Shown: positions 24,501 through 31,077 of the stretch, piece after piece
How positions within the stretch are numbered: the first letter of the stretch is position 1
Layout: each line of letters opens with the position of its first letter
From: Candidatus Liptonbacteria bacterium
GTDB taxonomy: Bacteria; Patescibacteriota; Minisyncoccia; UBA6257; 2-01-FULL-56-20
DNA: 33,485 nt
Assembly: GCA_016204385.1 (NCBI GenBank)
Contig: JACQKW010000013.1
Coordinates: 76,507 to 109,991, forward strand
Direction: 5' to 3'
Notes under the pieces: model-generated
What the model saw: only the letters and a program-made list of their open reading frames with translations
Databases searched by the model: none
What the model was told of the DNA's origin: nothing
Translations under genes and position numbers: made by a program

Positions 24501-24595
24501 GCGGCGTGGGCGGAGGGTACGCGCGGCGAGAAAAAGAGAATGGCGACAATTCCCAAAACAAGGCATAGTGCCGACCGAGTGTTCAGAAATCCCAT
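21512..24595 (-). CDS. large secreted LCAT-like alpha/beta hydrolase
   Basis: 1027 residues with a signal peptide (LCLVLGIVAILFFSPRVPSAHA, cleavage likely after AHA). About 330 residues of beta-rich sequence with no recognised family come first. The hydrolase domain follows: FLPGLMGSRLY (oxyanion region, about 361), the nucleophile box VTHSNGGLL (Ser near 498), FTSDGDGTVVIPSA (Asp) and AHGDIMEV (His), the order seen in lecithin:cholesterol acyltransferases. It may cleave or transfer acyl chains on lipids outside the cell. The last 130 residues are charged helices, AT-rich relative to the rest, with no LPxTG or other anchor. The frame extends 10 codons upstream to a TTG overlapping the -10; the ATG at 24595 begins the signal peptide. 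Confidence 0.85.
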   Translation of the reverse strand: MGFLNTRSALCLVLGIVAILFFSPRVPSAHAANPYIQNVFFGQDEGGDYLSFHWVGIPNPADLCSLDTILVWFNRYNPVATTTGAIVPELLNGDFYNPRSAFGDDNYGQFGIRAFASGFTGPCFPNNPDLNSALPRLIKAYINPGLPPEKLSFAAVDFITVQLMVSPSLPRPFPRPSFLGMSDLEQYFYQVPANPLPVIPYTNVKWGFDANEHLTFGFDWVGPNKEIFLHVGLNGAISDLPSVSRFEPDPHKDISAIFEEGGNNNLFHADVLTHHFQVERGRHYDFPVRQFHLWTPFNGLLTSCNRFILLCLLERRDVESVMRRGFLPDDYVTVAVLARQYTLNDSTKYFFETKKRFSNVAFLPGLMGSRLYKQQIFENQLWEPNRNGDVQKLFLDDEGEPLDPAIYARDIIDESNIVRPKPLVGFNIYKNFITSMDTMVSDGVINAWKPFPYDWRMPLENIVNNGIQLQSGTQNLIAEIEALASSSATGKVTLVTHSNGGLLAKVLVNRLRDLGEDRLIDRMIMVASPQLGTPAAIAGLLHGDDQEIPKKLGIFLSKSTARELGENMASAYNLLPSEEYFNRVLDPVVEFDDEVRRIPELAARAGTTITTAGDFRMFLAGDAGSRTEPPPNSFRVPNVLKPSLLVSSSVVHDLLDAWVPPPSIEVVQIAGWGKDTVRGIEYDLCDICLFHSLENLDHGPRFTSDGDGTVVIPSATGMEEQVFYVNLQKHNEIGQFKRNRAHGDIMEVESLQELIQNIVQNSVDLNNLPQHITVTKPGGAHNLRIGVHSPVLIDIYDSLGNHTGLIENPDPKSDLQLVEEQIPNSSIDLFGEGKYASLDTQDRYLLELHGEALGTFTLEIQEVLDDQEVETISYINIPVASTTKAVMSLQTPDTASALEIDVEGDGITDFALNPMEGANAEISLEILVRVLNSLDANHKFIEKLMKDTEKAGIELRDGKAEKASMRFDKVIKRLEKEIKRNQKRLKGDDLNNTEEGDDDADETKQRISTQDAKALIQIITQIKLTLV

Positions 24596-24624
24596 ATGCG
24601 TACTCAAAGAGTAGCAAGGACGCA

Positions 24625-24630
24625 ATTATA
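24625..24630 (-). promoter_or_regulatory. -10 box of the LCAT-like gene
   Basis: TATAAT on the minus strand, 29 nt before the ATG at 24595. Confidence 0.45.
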
Positions 24631-24688
24631 CTTCAAATTCCCCGGCGGCACCTTGAGGGTTGCTCCGGCTCGAAGAGTAAGCCGGTGG

Positions 24689-24694
24689 TACACT
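24689..24694 (+). promoter_or_regulatory. -10 box (leaderless) of the methyltransferase gene
   Basis: TACACT is followed 7 nt later by the ATG at 24702, the same spacing as at the other leaderless starts. Confidence 0.45.
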
Positions 24695-24701
24695 AATGTC
24701 G

Positions 24702-25223
24702 ATGGGGCTTATAGTTACTTTCCTCTTATTCAGCACGGTTGCCGCTCTGGTTTTGAGAAATGCCTACATCGGCATCACCTCGGCGCCCTACGCGGGCACC
24801 CCCAAACGCGTCATCCGAAAAGCGCTTGAACTCGCAAACCTCAAACCGGGCGAGAAATTTTATGATCTCGGATGCGGAGACGGACGCGCGGTGATCATCG
24901 CGGCAAAGGAATTCGGCGCGCATGCGACCGGCTACGAGCTTTCGTGGCAGTGGTACCTCATTTCAAAACTCAAGCTCTTATTCTCCGGCGCACGGAACGC
25001 GGAAATTCAGCTCAAGAATCTCCACGCAGCGGACCTCCGCGATGCGGATGTGATATTCGTATGGCTTACGCCGAAGGCGTATCCAAAACTGGAGCGGAAA
25101 TTCAAAAACGAACTCAAAAGGGGGGCGCGTGTGGTCGCGTACTCGTCGCCGCTTCCTTTTTGGAATCCACGCCTCGTTGTCCCCTTCTCCGACACCTCTC
25201 GGCTGTTTCTTTACATAAAATAA
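24702..25223 (+). CDS. membrane-anchored class I SAM-dependent methyltransferase
   Basis: 173 residues. An N-terminal membrane helix (LIVTFLLFSTVAALVL) anchors the protein to the membrane. The Rossmann domain has motif I EKFYDLGCGDGRAVI, ATGYELSW (acidic loop after strand 2), NLHAADLRDADVIFVWL and a C-terminal SSPLPFW. It transfers a methyl group from SAM; no substrate-specific motif is seen. The ATG at 24702 is preferred over the one at 24696 because of its -10 spacing. It is divergent from the LCAT-like gene with about 105 nt between the starts. Confidence 0.82.
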   Translation: MGLIVTFLLFSTVAALVLRNAYIGITSAPYAGTPKRVIRKALELANLKPGEKFYDLGCGDGRAVIIAAKEFGAHATGYELSWQWYLISKLKLLFSGARNAEIQLKNLHAADLRDADVIFVWLTPKAYPKLERKFKNELKRGARVVAYSSPLPFWNPRLVVPFSDTSRLFLYIK

Positions 25224-25239
25224 TGGATCTTCATGGTAG

Positions 25240-25285
25240 TTGACGGGCTGCACGCCAAGTGGTAATCTCAAAATAGAGTGATAAT
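25240..25285 (+). promoter_or_regulatory. putative promoter region of the secreted-protein pair
   Basis: TTGACG (25240-25245) followed at 17 nt by TAATCT, and a separate GATAAT at 25280-25285. Which is used is not clear. Confidence 0.3.
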
Positions 25286-25330
25286 GGCTTGAAAACTTAA
25301 AAAGCTCGATTTCCTGAGGAGGGTTCCGAA

Positions 25331-26065
25331 ATGAGCTGTCTGCGTACCCCGCTTACTGCCGTACTGTTCGTCCTCGCGACGATCGCGTGCACGTCCGCGA
25401 AGGAGATCGCGGTACCCGTCGCGAAGAACTCCAAGGAGTTCAATGATCGCATCGAGATGGCCATCGCGATGCTGCCGCTCACGCCCGAGGAAAACAAGCT
25501 CGTGCGCGAGAAGCTCGCGCGGACGCCGATCCCTGCGTCTGTGGGCTATGTCGTGCGTGTTTTCGCGGACGACGGGCGAACTTTCGCAGGAGACACGTGC
25601 ACCAGGCATGTGGCTACTGCCGACAAGGTTGACGCGTACTACACTTCAGTCTGGAACGCCGCCGCGTATGCCATCGCGTCCCCGATTTCGCAGGGCAAGG
25701 CGATCACCGATGACCGCCTCAGCGAATGGCGCCGAGGAGTCGGCACTCCGTGGCTTGATTGCTCGGGCCTCGCGCTCGAACACTTCGGGTCCGTCATCAA
25801 AGACCCGAATTTCGATCCGATGGTCAAATCCTTGTGCAACGAGTTCATACTGCGCAAGGCGCTCACGAATCTCTGGATCACCGAGTCATGGGATGACCCG
25901 CTCCCGCCGCAGAGCGCGTGCGCGATGCACTGCGCTCCGAACACCGGGAAGGTAGTTCTCGCCTTGTTCGACGAGAGCCCGGAATCCCGCAGCTTCGACT
26001 ACGGGTTGAACTGCCGGCTCGATTGCCCACAGACCGTCGCGGCATCCACGCCGCAGAAGCAGTAA
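25331..26065 (+). CDS. secreted hypothetical protein with conserved-looking cysteines
   Basis: 244 residues. The N-terminus (TPLTAVLFVLATIACTSA) is a signal peptide; the C could be a weak lipobox (TIAC), otherwise cleavage after TSA. Cysteines occur in DTCTRH, LDCSGLAL, SLCNEF, SACAMHCAP and NCRLDC, consistent with disulfides outside the membrane. No family recognised. A strong GAGGAGGG site lies 7 nt before the ATG. Codon use is GC-rich and the gene shares these traits with the next gene, 27 nt downstream, so they form a two-gene unit ending in a strong terminator. Confidence 0.75.
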   Translation: MSCLRTPLTAVLFVLATIACTSAKEIAVPVAKNSKEFNDRIEMAIAMLPLTPEENKLVREKLARTPIPASVGYVVRVFADDGRTFAGDTCTRHVATADKVDAYYTSVWNAAAYAIASPISQGKAITDDRLSEWRRGVGTPWLDCSGLALEHFGSVIKDPNFDPMVKSLCNEFILRKALTNLWITESWDDPLPPQSACAMHCAPNTGKVVLALFDESPESRSFDYGLNCRLDCPQTVAASTPQKQ

Positions 26066-26092
26066 ACGTCTTCATTAGAAAGGAGGCCCCAC

Positions 26093-26650
26093 ATGAGGAA
26101 ACTGTGCGTCGCAGTACTCGCCGTGTCGCTGCTGTTCCTGCTCACGGGTCCGTCGATCGGAGCGCCCGCAAAGGCCGCCGGAACGTACGTTCCACCAAAG
26201 GGCGCGACCGTCATGAGCGAGAAGGGCGTGTTCGTCGAGGTGCCCGGCAGTAATGGGTACTGCGTGAACCTCGTGGTTGACACCCCGTCCGGACCTCAGG
26301 TCCTCTCGCTCATGGACAGATTCTCGCGGGCGCGCAATCTGCCCGTCTGGATGTTGAGGAGTAACCTTCGCTCCCAGCTCACGTTCCTCGCGATGCAGAT
26401 CGCCGATCCGGCGACAAGGCAATACGCTACCACTGCGGCGCAGAACGTGATCTTCACGGGCGAACCCCTTCCCGACGACGGACGGCTCTACACGCTCGCG
26501 AGCTGCGAGACAATAGACTGCGACCCCACGGTATGCCCTGGGCTGATCTGCAGCTCGGCCTGCTCGAACTGCCTCAAGGCTTTACCGAGAGGAGGGGGAG
26601 GCACCGGCGGCGGGCCCAACGGCCCCCCCGTCATGAAGGAAGAACCCTAA
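26093..26650 (+). CDS. secreted hypothetical protein with Cys cluster and Gly-rich tail
   Basis: 185 residues. Signal peptide (LCVAVLAVSLLFLLTGPSIG, cleavage probably after IGA). The C-terminal third holds ASCETIDCDPTVCPGLICSS followed by ACSNC, seven cysteines in about 24 residues, then a GGGGTGGGPNGPP tail. The cluster looks like a small disulfide or metal module; no family recognised. The AAAGGAGG site just before the ATG is strong. It is followed by a Rho-independent terminator at 26694. Confidence 0.75.
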   Translation: MRKLCVAVLAVSLLFLLTGPSIGAPAKAAGTYVPPKGATVMSEKGVFVEVPGSNGYCVNLVVDTPSGPQVLSLMDRFSRARNLPVWMLRSNLRSQLTFLAMQIADPATRQYATTAAQNVIFTGEPLPDDGRLYTLASCETIDCDPTVCPGLICSSACSNCLKALPRGGGGTGGGPNGPPVMKEEP

Positions 26651-26693
26651 GCCCAACGAAGTACGACGGGCTTACCGCACCGCAACACAACAC

Positions 26694-26727
26694 CCCACCG
26701 GGTCTTTACGACCGGTGGGCTTTTTTT
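26694..26727 (+). terminator. Rho-independent terminator after the secreted-protein pair
   Basis: CCCACCGG (26694-26701) and CCGGTGGG (26712-26719) form an 8-bp stem with a 10-nt loop, followed by seven T. Confidence 0.9.
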
Positions 26728-26787
26728 ACTTCAGCGCCGATTCAAGAATATCTTCTCCGCAAGCCGGTCCGCACCAGGCGTTGGGGT

Positions 26788-27213
26788 TTAGGGCCGTTTC
26801 TCCGCGGGTGTTGCGGGCCCCTTGCGCGCAAGCAACGCGTTCACTTTCTCAACGACGTGATTCAAATCGTCGGTTTTCTCAAGAAAATCGTCCATTCCAA
26901 GCTCCTTCGCAATGGTCGCCTTGTCTCCCGCGACCGCGGGCCACGGTTCCTTGAGGTTTGTGAGGAATGCAACCTTGAGCATTTTTGTCTTCGGGTTTTG
27001 CTTTATCTCGAGCGCAACGTCCGTGCCGGTCTCGTTCGGCATATGAATGTCCATGAGTACGAGGTCGGGAAGGAGTTCTCCCGCTTTCGCGACCGCTTCT
27101 TTGCCATTCCTCGCTACCGCCACTTCAAAACCCGCCGCCTTGAGTTTTGCCGAGAATATCTCCTGAAAATTTTTTTCGTCGTCAACGACAAGAATGAGCG
27201 GTTTTTCCCTCAT
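26788..27213 (-). CDS. stand-alone response regulator receiver domain protein
   Basis: 141 residues, a single CheY-like receiver. It has the acidic pocket VVDDEKNF, the phospho-acceptor D55 in LVLMDIHMP, threonine in FLTNL and the conserved lysine in FLEKTDD. The Pro/Ala/Lys-rich tail (GPATPAEKRP) has no output domain. It overlaps the upstream regulator by 4 nt (ATGA). No histidine kinase is adjacent; the sensor kinase at 9.3-10.9 kb is a candidate partner only by inference. It is likely a phospho-relay or protein-interaction switch. Confidence 0.92.
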   Translation of the reverse strand: MREKPLILVVDDEKNFQEIFSAKLKAAGFEVAVARNGKEAVAKAGELLPDLVLMDIHMPNETGTDVALEIKQNPKTKMLKVAFLTNLKEPWPAVAGDKATIAKELGMDDFLEKTDDLNHVVEKVNALLARKGPATPAEKRP

Positions 27214-27608
27214 GGCACGAGCGAGAGGAAATGCTGAATGTAGCTTGCGGTCGCATTAATATCTTCGCCTTTTTTTAAATATCCGATCGCGCCCACTTCG
27301 CGCGACAAGCGCCGGTTGATATCCTGCACCTCCGCGCGCGGGTCGCCCAATGCCGTAAGAAATAGCACCGGAATATTCTCGGTCGCCGCATTTTCTTTGA
27401 GCTTGATCAGGACCTCGACCCCGTTCATCTCGGGCATGTCCACGTCCATAAGAATAAGGTCGGGCTTCAAATCGCGCGCTTTTTTAATGCTTTCCTTTCC
27501 CCCCGATGCGACTTCAACTATATACCCTATCGCAGAAAGCTTCGCAGAAAAAATCTCCCGAAAATTCGGGTCGTCGTCCACAATTAAAATAAGCGGTGGA
27601 TTTGCCAT
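27210..27608 (-). CDS. stand-alone response regulator receiver domain protein
   Basis: 132 residues, a single receiver with IVDDDPNF, phospho-acceptor D55 in LILMDVDMP, FLTAL and the lysine in YLKKGED. It lacks a DNA-binding domain. It is clearly a paralogue of the next gene (REIFSAKLSAIGY versus QEIFSAKLKAAGF), so the pair arose by tandem duplication. It overlaps the downstream regulator by 4 nt. Divergent from the prfA leader ORF with about 44 nt between the starts. Confidence 0.92.
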   Translation of the reverse strand: MANPPLILIVDDDPNFREIFSAKLSAIGYIVEVASGGKESIKKARDLKPDLILMDVDMPEMNGVEVLIKLKENAATENIPVLFLTALGDPRAEVQDINRRLSREVGAIGYLKKGEDINATASYIQHFLSLVP

Positions 27609-27652
27609 TGCCTATATGATACTATACCTCACACGAAGGGTCATATTCAACC

Positions 27653-27718
27653 ATGGATAAAGTCATTCTTGAAATCAGAGCGAGGGCAAGCTTCGCTCCA
27701 GATGAATTGAATGGATAA
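27653..27718 (+). CDS. upstream ORF coupled to prfA, a partial copy of its start
   Basis: 21 codons beginning [12 protein letters not shown], closely matching the prfA start [12 protein letters not shown] at both protein and DNA level (27653-27686 versus 27711-27744). The stop TAA lies inside the prfA start region (ATGGATAA), so the two frames overlap by 8 nt. This looks like a decayed tandem duplication that may act as a leader peptide controlling prfA by re-initiation. Confidence 0.5.
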   Translation: MDKVILEIRARASFAPDELNG

Positions 27719-28445
27719 AATCATTATAGAAATTCGAGCTGGGGCGGGCGGCGACGAAGCCGCTATTTTTGCCGGCGATCTCGCGCGAATGTACACGAGA
27801 TATGCGGCGCGGCGAGGATGGAAATTTTCCGTCATCGACACGAACCACACGTCACTCAACGGTTTTAAGTCTTTTGTCGCCGAGGTGCAGGGCGAGGGAA
27901 CGGAGCGCGCGCTTCTGCACGAGTCGGGCGTGCACCGCGTGCAAAGGATACCCAAAACGGAAAAATCCGGCCGCGTGCATACCTCAACGGCGTCGGTCGC
28001 GGTGATTCCCGAAGTCGAAGCAAAGGAAGTGGCGGTGAATGCGGGCGACCTTGAAGTCACGTTCTCCCGCGCGGGCGGCCCCGGCGGGCAGAACGTGAAC
28101 AAGGTGGAGACCGCCGTGCGGATTCTCCACAGGCCCACGGGCATCGTCGTCTCATCGCGAGCCGAGCGTTCACAGCACGCCAACCGCGAGAAAGCAATGG
28201 ATGTTTTGCGCGCGAAACTGCATGAACTCCAACGCCATGCAAGCAGCCAAAACACCGCCGCCACAAGGCGGGAACAGATCGGCACCGGCGACCGTTCAGA
28301 AAAAATACGAACCTACAACTTTCCCGAAGACAGGATCACCGACCACCGCCTCGGAAAAAAATTCCACAATATCGAAAAAGTTTTAGACGGCGATCTTGAC
28401 CAAATGATAATCGCATTTTCGAAAATTCAGCCGAAAACCTCCTAA
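27711..28445 (+). CDS. prfA: peptide chain release factor 1, compact form lacking domain 1
   Basis: 244 residues against about 360 in typical RF1. [19 protein letters not shown] begins domain 2 directly; the roughly 100-residue N-terminal domain is absent. The codon-reading tripeptide is PKT ([14 protein letters not shown]), matching the RF1 P-x-T class that reads UAA and UAG, and the peptidyl-tRNA hydrolysis motif is [28 protein letters not shown] closes the family core. Domain 1 mainly contacts the ribosome and the PrmC/RF3 pathway, so the compact form should still terminate translation, which is inference. It overlaps the 3' end of the convergent NUDIX gene by 4 nt. Confidence 0.92.
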   Translation: MDKIIIEIRAGAGGDEAAIFAGDLARMYTRYAARRGWKFSVIDTNHTSLNGFKSFVAEVQGEGTERALLHESGVHRVQRIPKTEKSGRVHTSTASVAVIPEVEAKEVAVNAGDLEVTFSRAGGPGGQNVNKVETAVRILHRPTGIVVSSRAERSQHANREKAMDVLRAKLHELQRHASSQNTAATRREQIGTGDRSEKIRTYNFPEDRITDHRLGKKFHNIEKVLDGDLDQMIIAFSKIQPKTS

Positions 28446-29062
28446 GCCCGAAGCCGTTTCTCGACTTCGGCAAGTTCATCCGAGATCCCGTCAATTAATT
28501 CATATTGCTTCGCCTCATCCGCGGTGACCCAAGCGTATTCGGTCAAATCTTTTGAAAGTTTCACTTCTCCGCCCTTATAGTTCGCCCAATATGAAAGCGT
28601 GACCACGGGATACCCGTCCGGCCGCACAAATACGAGATCGCAGAGATACTGCGGCCTTTCGATCTCGAGACCCACTTCCTCTTTCACCTCTTTTCGGAGG
28701 ACCCAATCCACCACGTTGTACCACTGGGGGTCGTCACTCCGCTCCTCCTTAGAAACCTCTCGGTTTCTAACACCGCTTCGCGGTTTTCCTACACGGGAGG
28801 AACCTTGTACTTTCCTCCCGACCCCTCCTTCGCCGTAATCGTCGTGATGACGATTACGGAATCCGCGCGGCAGGTGGTTATATTCGTGCATCACCAATTT
28901 CCCGCCTGGCACTGACCAATAATTCGGAAACGCCTTTTCGTGAGGCGCCCGTTTCGCAATCAAAAACTTTGGTTTACCCTGAGCGTTCGTCGAAGGGCCG
29001 TCCTTTACGATAATCGCGGTTGCCACCACAAAGTGAAGACGGGGATCACGTTCCATCGGCAT
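28442..29062 (-). CDS. NUDIX hydrolase with an in-frame hairpin-array insertion
   Basis: 206 residues. The Nudix fold is clear: [47 protein letters not shown], then [17 protein letters not shown] and [18 protein letters not shown]. The Nudix box is split after [15 protein letters not shown] by about 37 extra residues of unusual composition ([24 protein letters not shown]) before DDPQWYNVV. The DNA for this stretch (28749-28859, 111 nt) is four consecutive hairpins. The insertion sits in the loop between the glycine and the REV-EE helix, where related CPR NUDIX proteins already carry a short loop, so the enzyme may still fold. It is third in the aspS-ndk-NUDIX operon, 3 nt after ndk. Confidence 0.88.
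   Translation of the reverse strand: MPMERDPRLHFVVATAIIVKDGPSTNAQGKPKFLIAKRAPHEKAFPNYWSVPGGKLVMHEYNHLPRGFRNRHHDDYGEGGVGRKVQGSSRVGKPRSGVRNREVSKEERSDDPQWYNVVDWVLRKEVKEEVGLEIERPQYLCDLVFVRPDGYPVVTLSYWANYKGGEVKLSKDLTEYAWVTADEAKQYELIDGISDELAEVEKRLRA
28749..28859. repeat. array of four hairpins inside a coding sequence
   Basis: Stems: 28749-28757/28762-28770 (9 bp, loop TCTC), 28772-28776/28780-28784 (5 bp, loop TTC), 28794-28802/28812-28820 (9 bp) and 28833-28843/28849-28859 (11 bp, loop GTGAT). All four are perfect. The total, 111 nt, is 37 codons, so the NUDIX frame is kept. Confidence 0.9.
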
Positions 29063-29065
29063 CGC

Positions 29066-29662
29066 TCAAAACATCACGTCTTCTTCGGCGCGCTTGTAAC
29101 TGTGAATCTCGTTTCCCACAAACCAATGCGCAAGTTCGTTCGCTGATTCCTCCGGCGATTCCGACGCGTGGACAAGGTTGCGCACCGCACGCTTGTCGGC
29201 ATTTGCAAGCGCAGGAGAATCCACCGAATAATCGCCGCGGATCGTTCCCATGTCCGCGAGATTCGGAAGCGTATTGCCGCAGATCTTCCGCACCATGTCA
29301 ATCGCGTGAATACCCTCAATCACTATCTTGACCACCGGCCCCGACGTCATATACTCGAGTATCCATTCTCTCACCATTGTCCCAATTTCAAAGGCGTCGG
29401 AAGTGCCGAGGGCTTCGCGGGGGTCAATGCCGTATTTTTCATACGTACCGAGGGTCTTCTGGCCAAGGCGCGCGATCCACTCCTTTGACTTCGGATAGTG
29501 GATGTCCATTTCTTCACGCGTCGCTTTGATCATGGTGAGCGCCACCACCTTTAATCCCCGCCGTTCAATGCGATTCACGATCTCGCCCGTAAGACCGCGT
29601 TTCACCGCGTCGGGCTTTACGATAACGACTGTCTTTTCTTCCTTTGGATGAATTTTAGCCAT
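29066..29662 (-). CDS. ndk: nucleoside diphosphate kinase (long form)
   Basis: 198 residues; transfers the gamma phosphate of ATP to NDPs through a phosphohistidine. TVVIVKPDAVKRGLTGEI is the N-terminal signature; the active-site histidine is in VRNLVHASESPEESA, the N-x2-H-x-S motif. An insertion of about 45 residues (KEWIARLGQKTLGTYEKYG through AFEIGTMVREW) separates the HYPK region from MTSGPVV, making the protein longer than the usual 140-150 residues. I recall long forms in other CPR and some archaeal lineages. It overlaps aspS by 8 nt at its start and is followed 3 nt later by a NUDIX gene: two nucleotide-handling enzymes with a tRNA synthetase. Confidence 0.95.
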   Translation of the reverse strand: MAKIHPKEEKTVVIVKPDAVKRGLTGEIVNRIERRGLKVVALTMIKATREEMDIHYPKSKEWIARLGQKTLGTYEKYGIDPREALGTSDAFEIGTMVREWILEYMTSGPVVKIVIEGIHAIDMVRKICGNTLPNLADMGTIRGDYSVDSPALANADKRAVRNLVHASESPEESANELAHWFVGNEIHSYKRAEEDVMF

Positions 29663-31052
29663 GCTTCTTTTTCGCTTTTTTTATTTCCAATCCAAGCTCG
29701 TCGAGCTGCCCCTTCGACACCTCGGAAGGCGCGTCCATGACGGACGTTCCTCCGCCGGAGGTCATCGGGAATGCCACGACCTCGCGGAGCGATTCTTCTC
29801 CTGTGAGAATCATTATAATGCGGTCGAGGCCGAGTGCAATGCCGCCGTGGGGCGGGGCGCCGTACCGGAACGCCTCGAGCATGTGGCCGAATTGTTTTTG
29901 AATGTCGGCTTTTTTGTGGCCAATGACCTCAAACACCTTCTCGAGCACCTCGGGCTTGCTCACGCGGATGCCTCCCCCGCCGATCTCGTAGCCGTTGCAC
30001 ACTAAATCGTACTGAAGCGAAACGAGTTTTTCCAAATCCTTTCCTTTGAGTAGCTTTTCCTCATCCTCGGGCTTGGGCGCGGTAAAAGGATTATGGGAAT
30101 ACGTAAGCGCGCCGGTTTTCTCGTCGCGGACGAACACGGGGAAATCTTTGACCCACGCAAGCCCGACAACGTCTTTGTCTTTCTGTTCCCGGGGGTCAAA
30201 TTTGTCCGCGCCATAGGTTTTGAGCGCTTCTTCGTAGCTTATCTTAGGGAGCGGCTTTTTGAGAATCCGTTTCCCAAAGCGCTCGAAGATCGAGATTACG
30301 AGTTCCTCTACGGCCTCCATCACATCCTCTTGTTCCACAAAACTCATCTCAATATCAATCTGCGTGTGCTCGAATCCCCTGTCCGCGCGGAGGTCCTCGT
30401 CGCGGAGCGCGCGCGCGATCTGGAAATATCGTTCAAACCCCGCGCACATCAAGAGCTGTTTGTACTGCTGGGGCGACTGCGGGAGCGCATAAAATTTCCC
30501 CGGCTCTAGCCGCGACGGCACGATAAAATCCCGCGACCCCTCGGGAGTGGATTTGGTGAGAAGCGGCGTCTCGATCTCGATAAATCCCCGCTCGCTCAAG
30601 TGTGCGCGCACGAATTGCGTGACGCGGTGGCGGAGTTCAATGTTGTGTTTAAGACGCTTCCGGCGCAGATCGAGGTAGCGATATTTGAGCCGCGATTCTT
30701 CGTTCACATCATATCCATCGCCCGTGACCGGAATGGGAAGCTCACCCGCCTTGCCCAAAATTTCGAGCGAACTTGCCTGTAATTCATATTCTCCCGTGGG
30801 AATCTTGTCATTTACCATCGCAGGCGGCCGTTTCTTTACCACTCCGCGCGCGCGGATCACATATTCGAGACGAAGGTCGGACGCCCCGCTTATGTTCGGC
30901 GAAAACACCACCTGCATCACGCCGCTCCTGTCGCGGAGATCTATAAAAATGATTTTCCCGTGGTCGCGACGCGCATCCACCCACCCCGCAAGTTCGACAG
31001 TATCGCCTTCTTTATGCACCGCGTCCCGCGCAAGCACTCTTCCTGATCGCAT
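29655..31052 (-). CDS. aspS: aspartyl-tRNA synthetase without the GAD insertion
   Basis: 465 residues, class II. The anticodon OB fold leads (VELAGWVDARRDHGKIIFIDLRDRSGVMQVVF). Motif 1 lies around GFIEIETPLLTKSTPEGSRDF, motif 2 is ARALRDEDLRADRGFEHTQID, and motif 3 is GIALGLDRIIMILTG. Bacterial AspRS (about 590 residues) carries a roughly 130-residue GAD domain between YGADKFD and WVKDFPVF; here only 15 residues remain. The enzyme should still charge tRNA-Asp; whether it also charges tRNA-Asn is unknown because no GatCAB or asnS is in view. It begins an operon with ndk and a NUDIX gene and is divergent from the MgtC-like gene. Confidence 0.96.
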   Translation of the reverse strand: MRSGRVLARDAVHKEGDTVELAGWVDARRDHGKIIFIDLRDRSGVMQVVFSPNISGASDLRLEYVIRARGVVKKRPPAMVNDKIPTGEYELQASSLEILGKAGELPIPVTGDGYDVNEESRLKYRYLDLRRKRLKHNIELRHRVTQFVRAHLSERGFIEIETPLLTKSTPEGSRDFIVPSRLEPGKFYALPQSPQQYKQLLMCAGFERYFQIARALRDEDLRADRGFEHTQIDIEMSFVEQEDVMEAVEELVISIFERFGKRILKKPLPKISYEEALKTYGADKFDPREQKDKDVVGLAWVKDFPVFVRDEKTGALTYSHNPFTAPKPEDEEKLLKGKDLEKLVSLQYDLVCNGYEIGGGGIRVSKPEVLEKVFEVIGHKKADIQKQFGHMLEAFRYGAPPHGGIALGLDRIIMILTGEESLREVVAFPMTSGGGTSVMDAPSEVSKGQLDELGLEIKKAKKKHG

Positions 31053-31056
31053 ATGC

Positions 31057-31062
31057 TATACT
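31057..31062 (+). promoter_or_regulatory. extended -10 box of the MgtC-like gene
   Basis: TGCTATACT with the -10 at 31057-31062, 15 nt before the ATG at 31078. It faces the aspS -10. Confidence 0.6.
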
Positions 31063-31066
31063 TTGA

Positions 31067-31072
31067 AGTATA
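31067..31072 (-). promoter_or_regulatory. -10 box of the aspS operon
   Basis: TATACT on the minus strand, 14 nt before the aspS ATG at 31052. With the plus-strand -10 it forms the inverted repeat TATACTT-TG-AAGTATA. Confidence 0.55.
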
Positions 31073-31077
31073 CGTGA

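Noticed and set aside
26533-27237. 234-codon plus-strand frame opposite the response regulators
   Set aside because: It crosses the terminator at 26694 and is antisense to two clear receiver genes.
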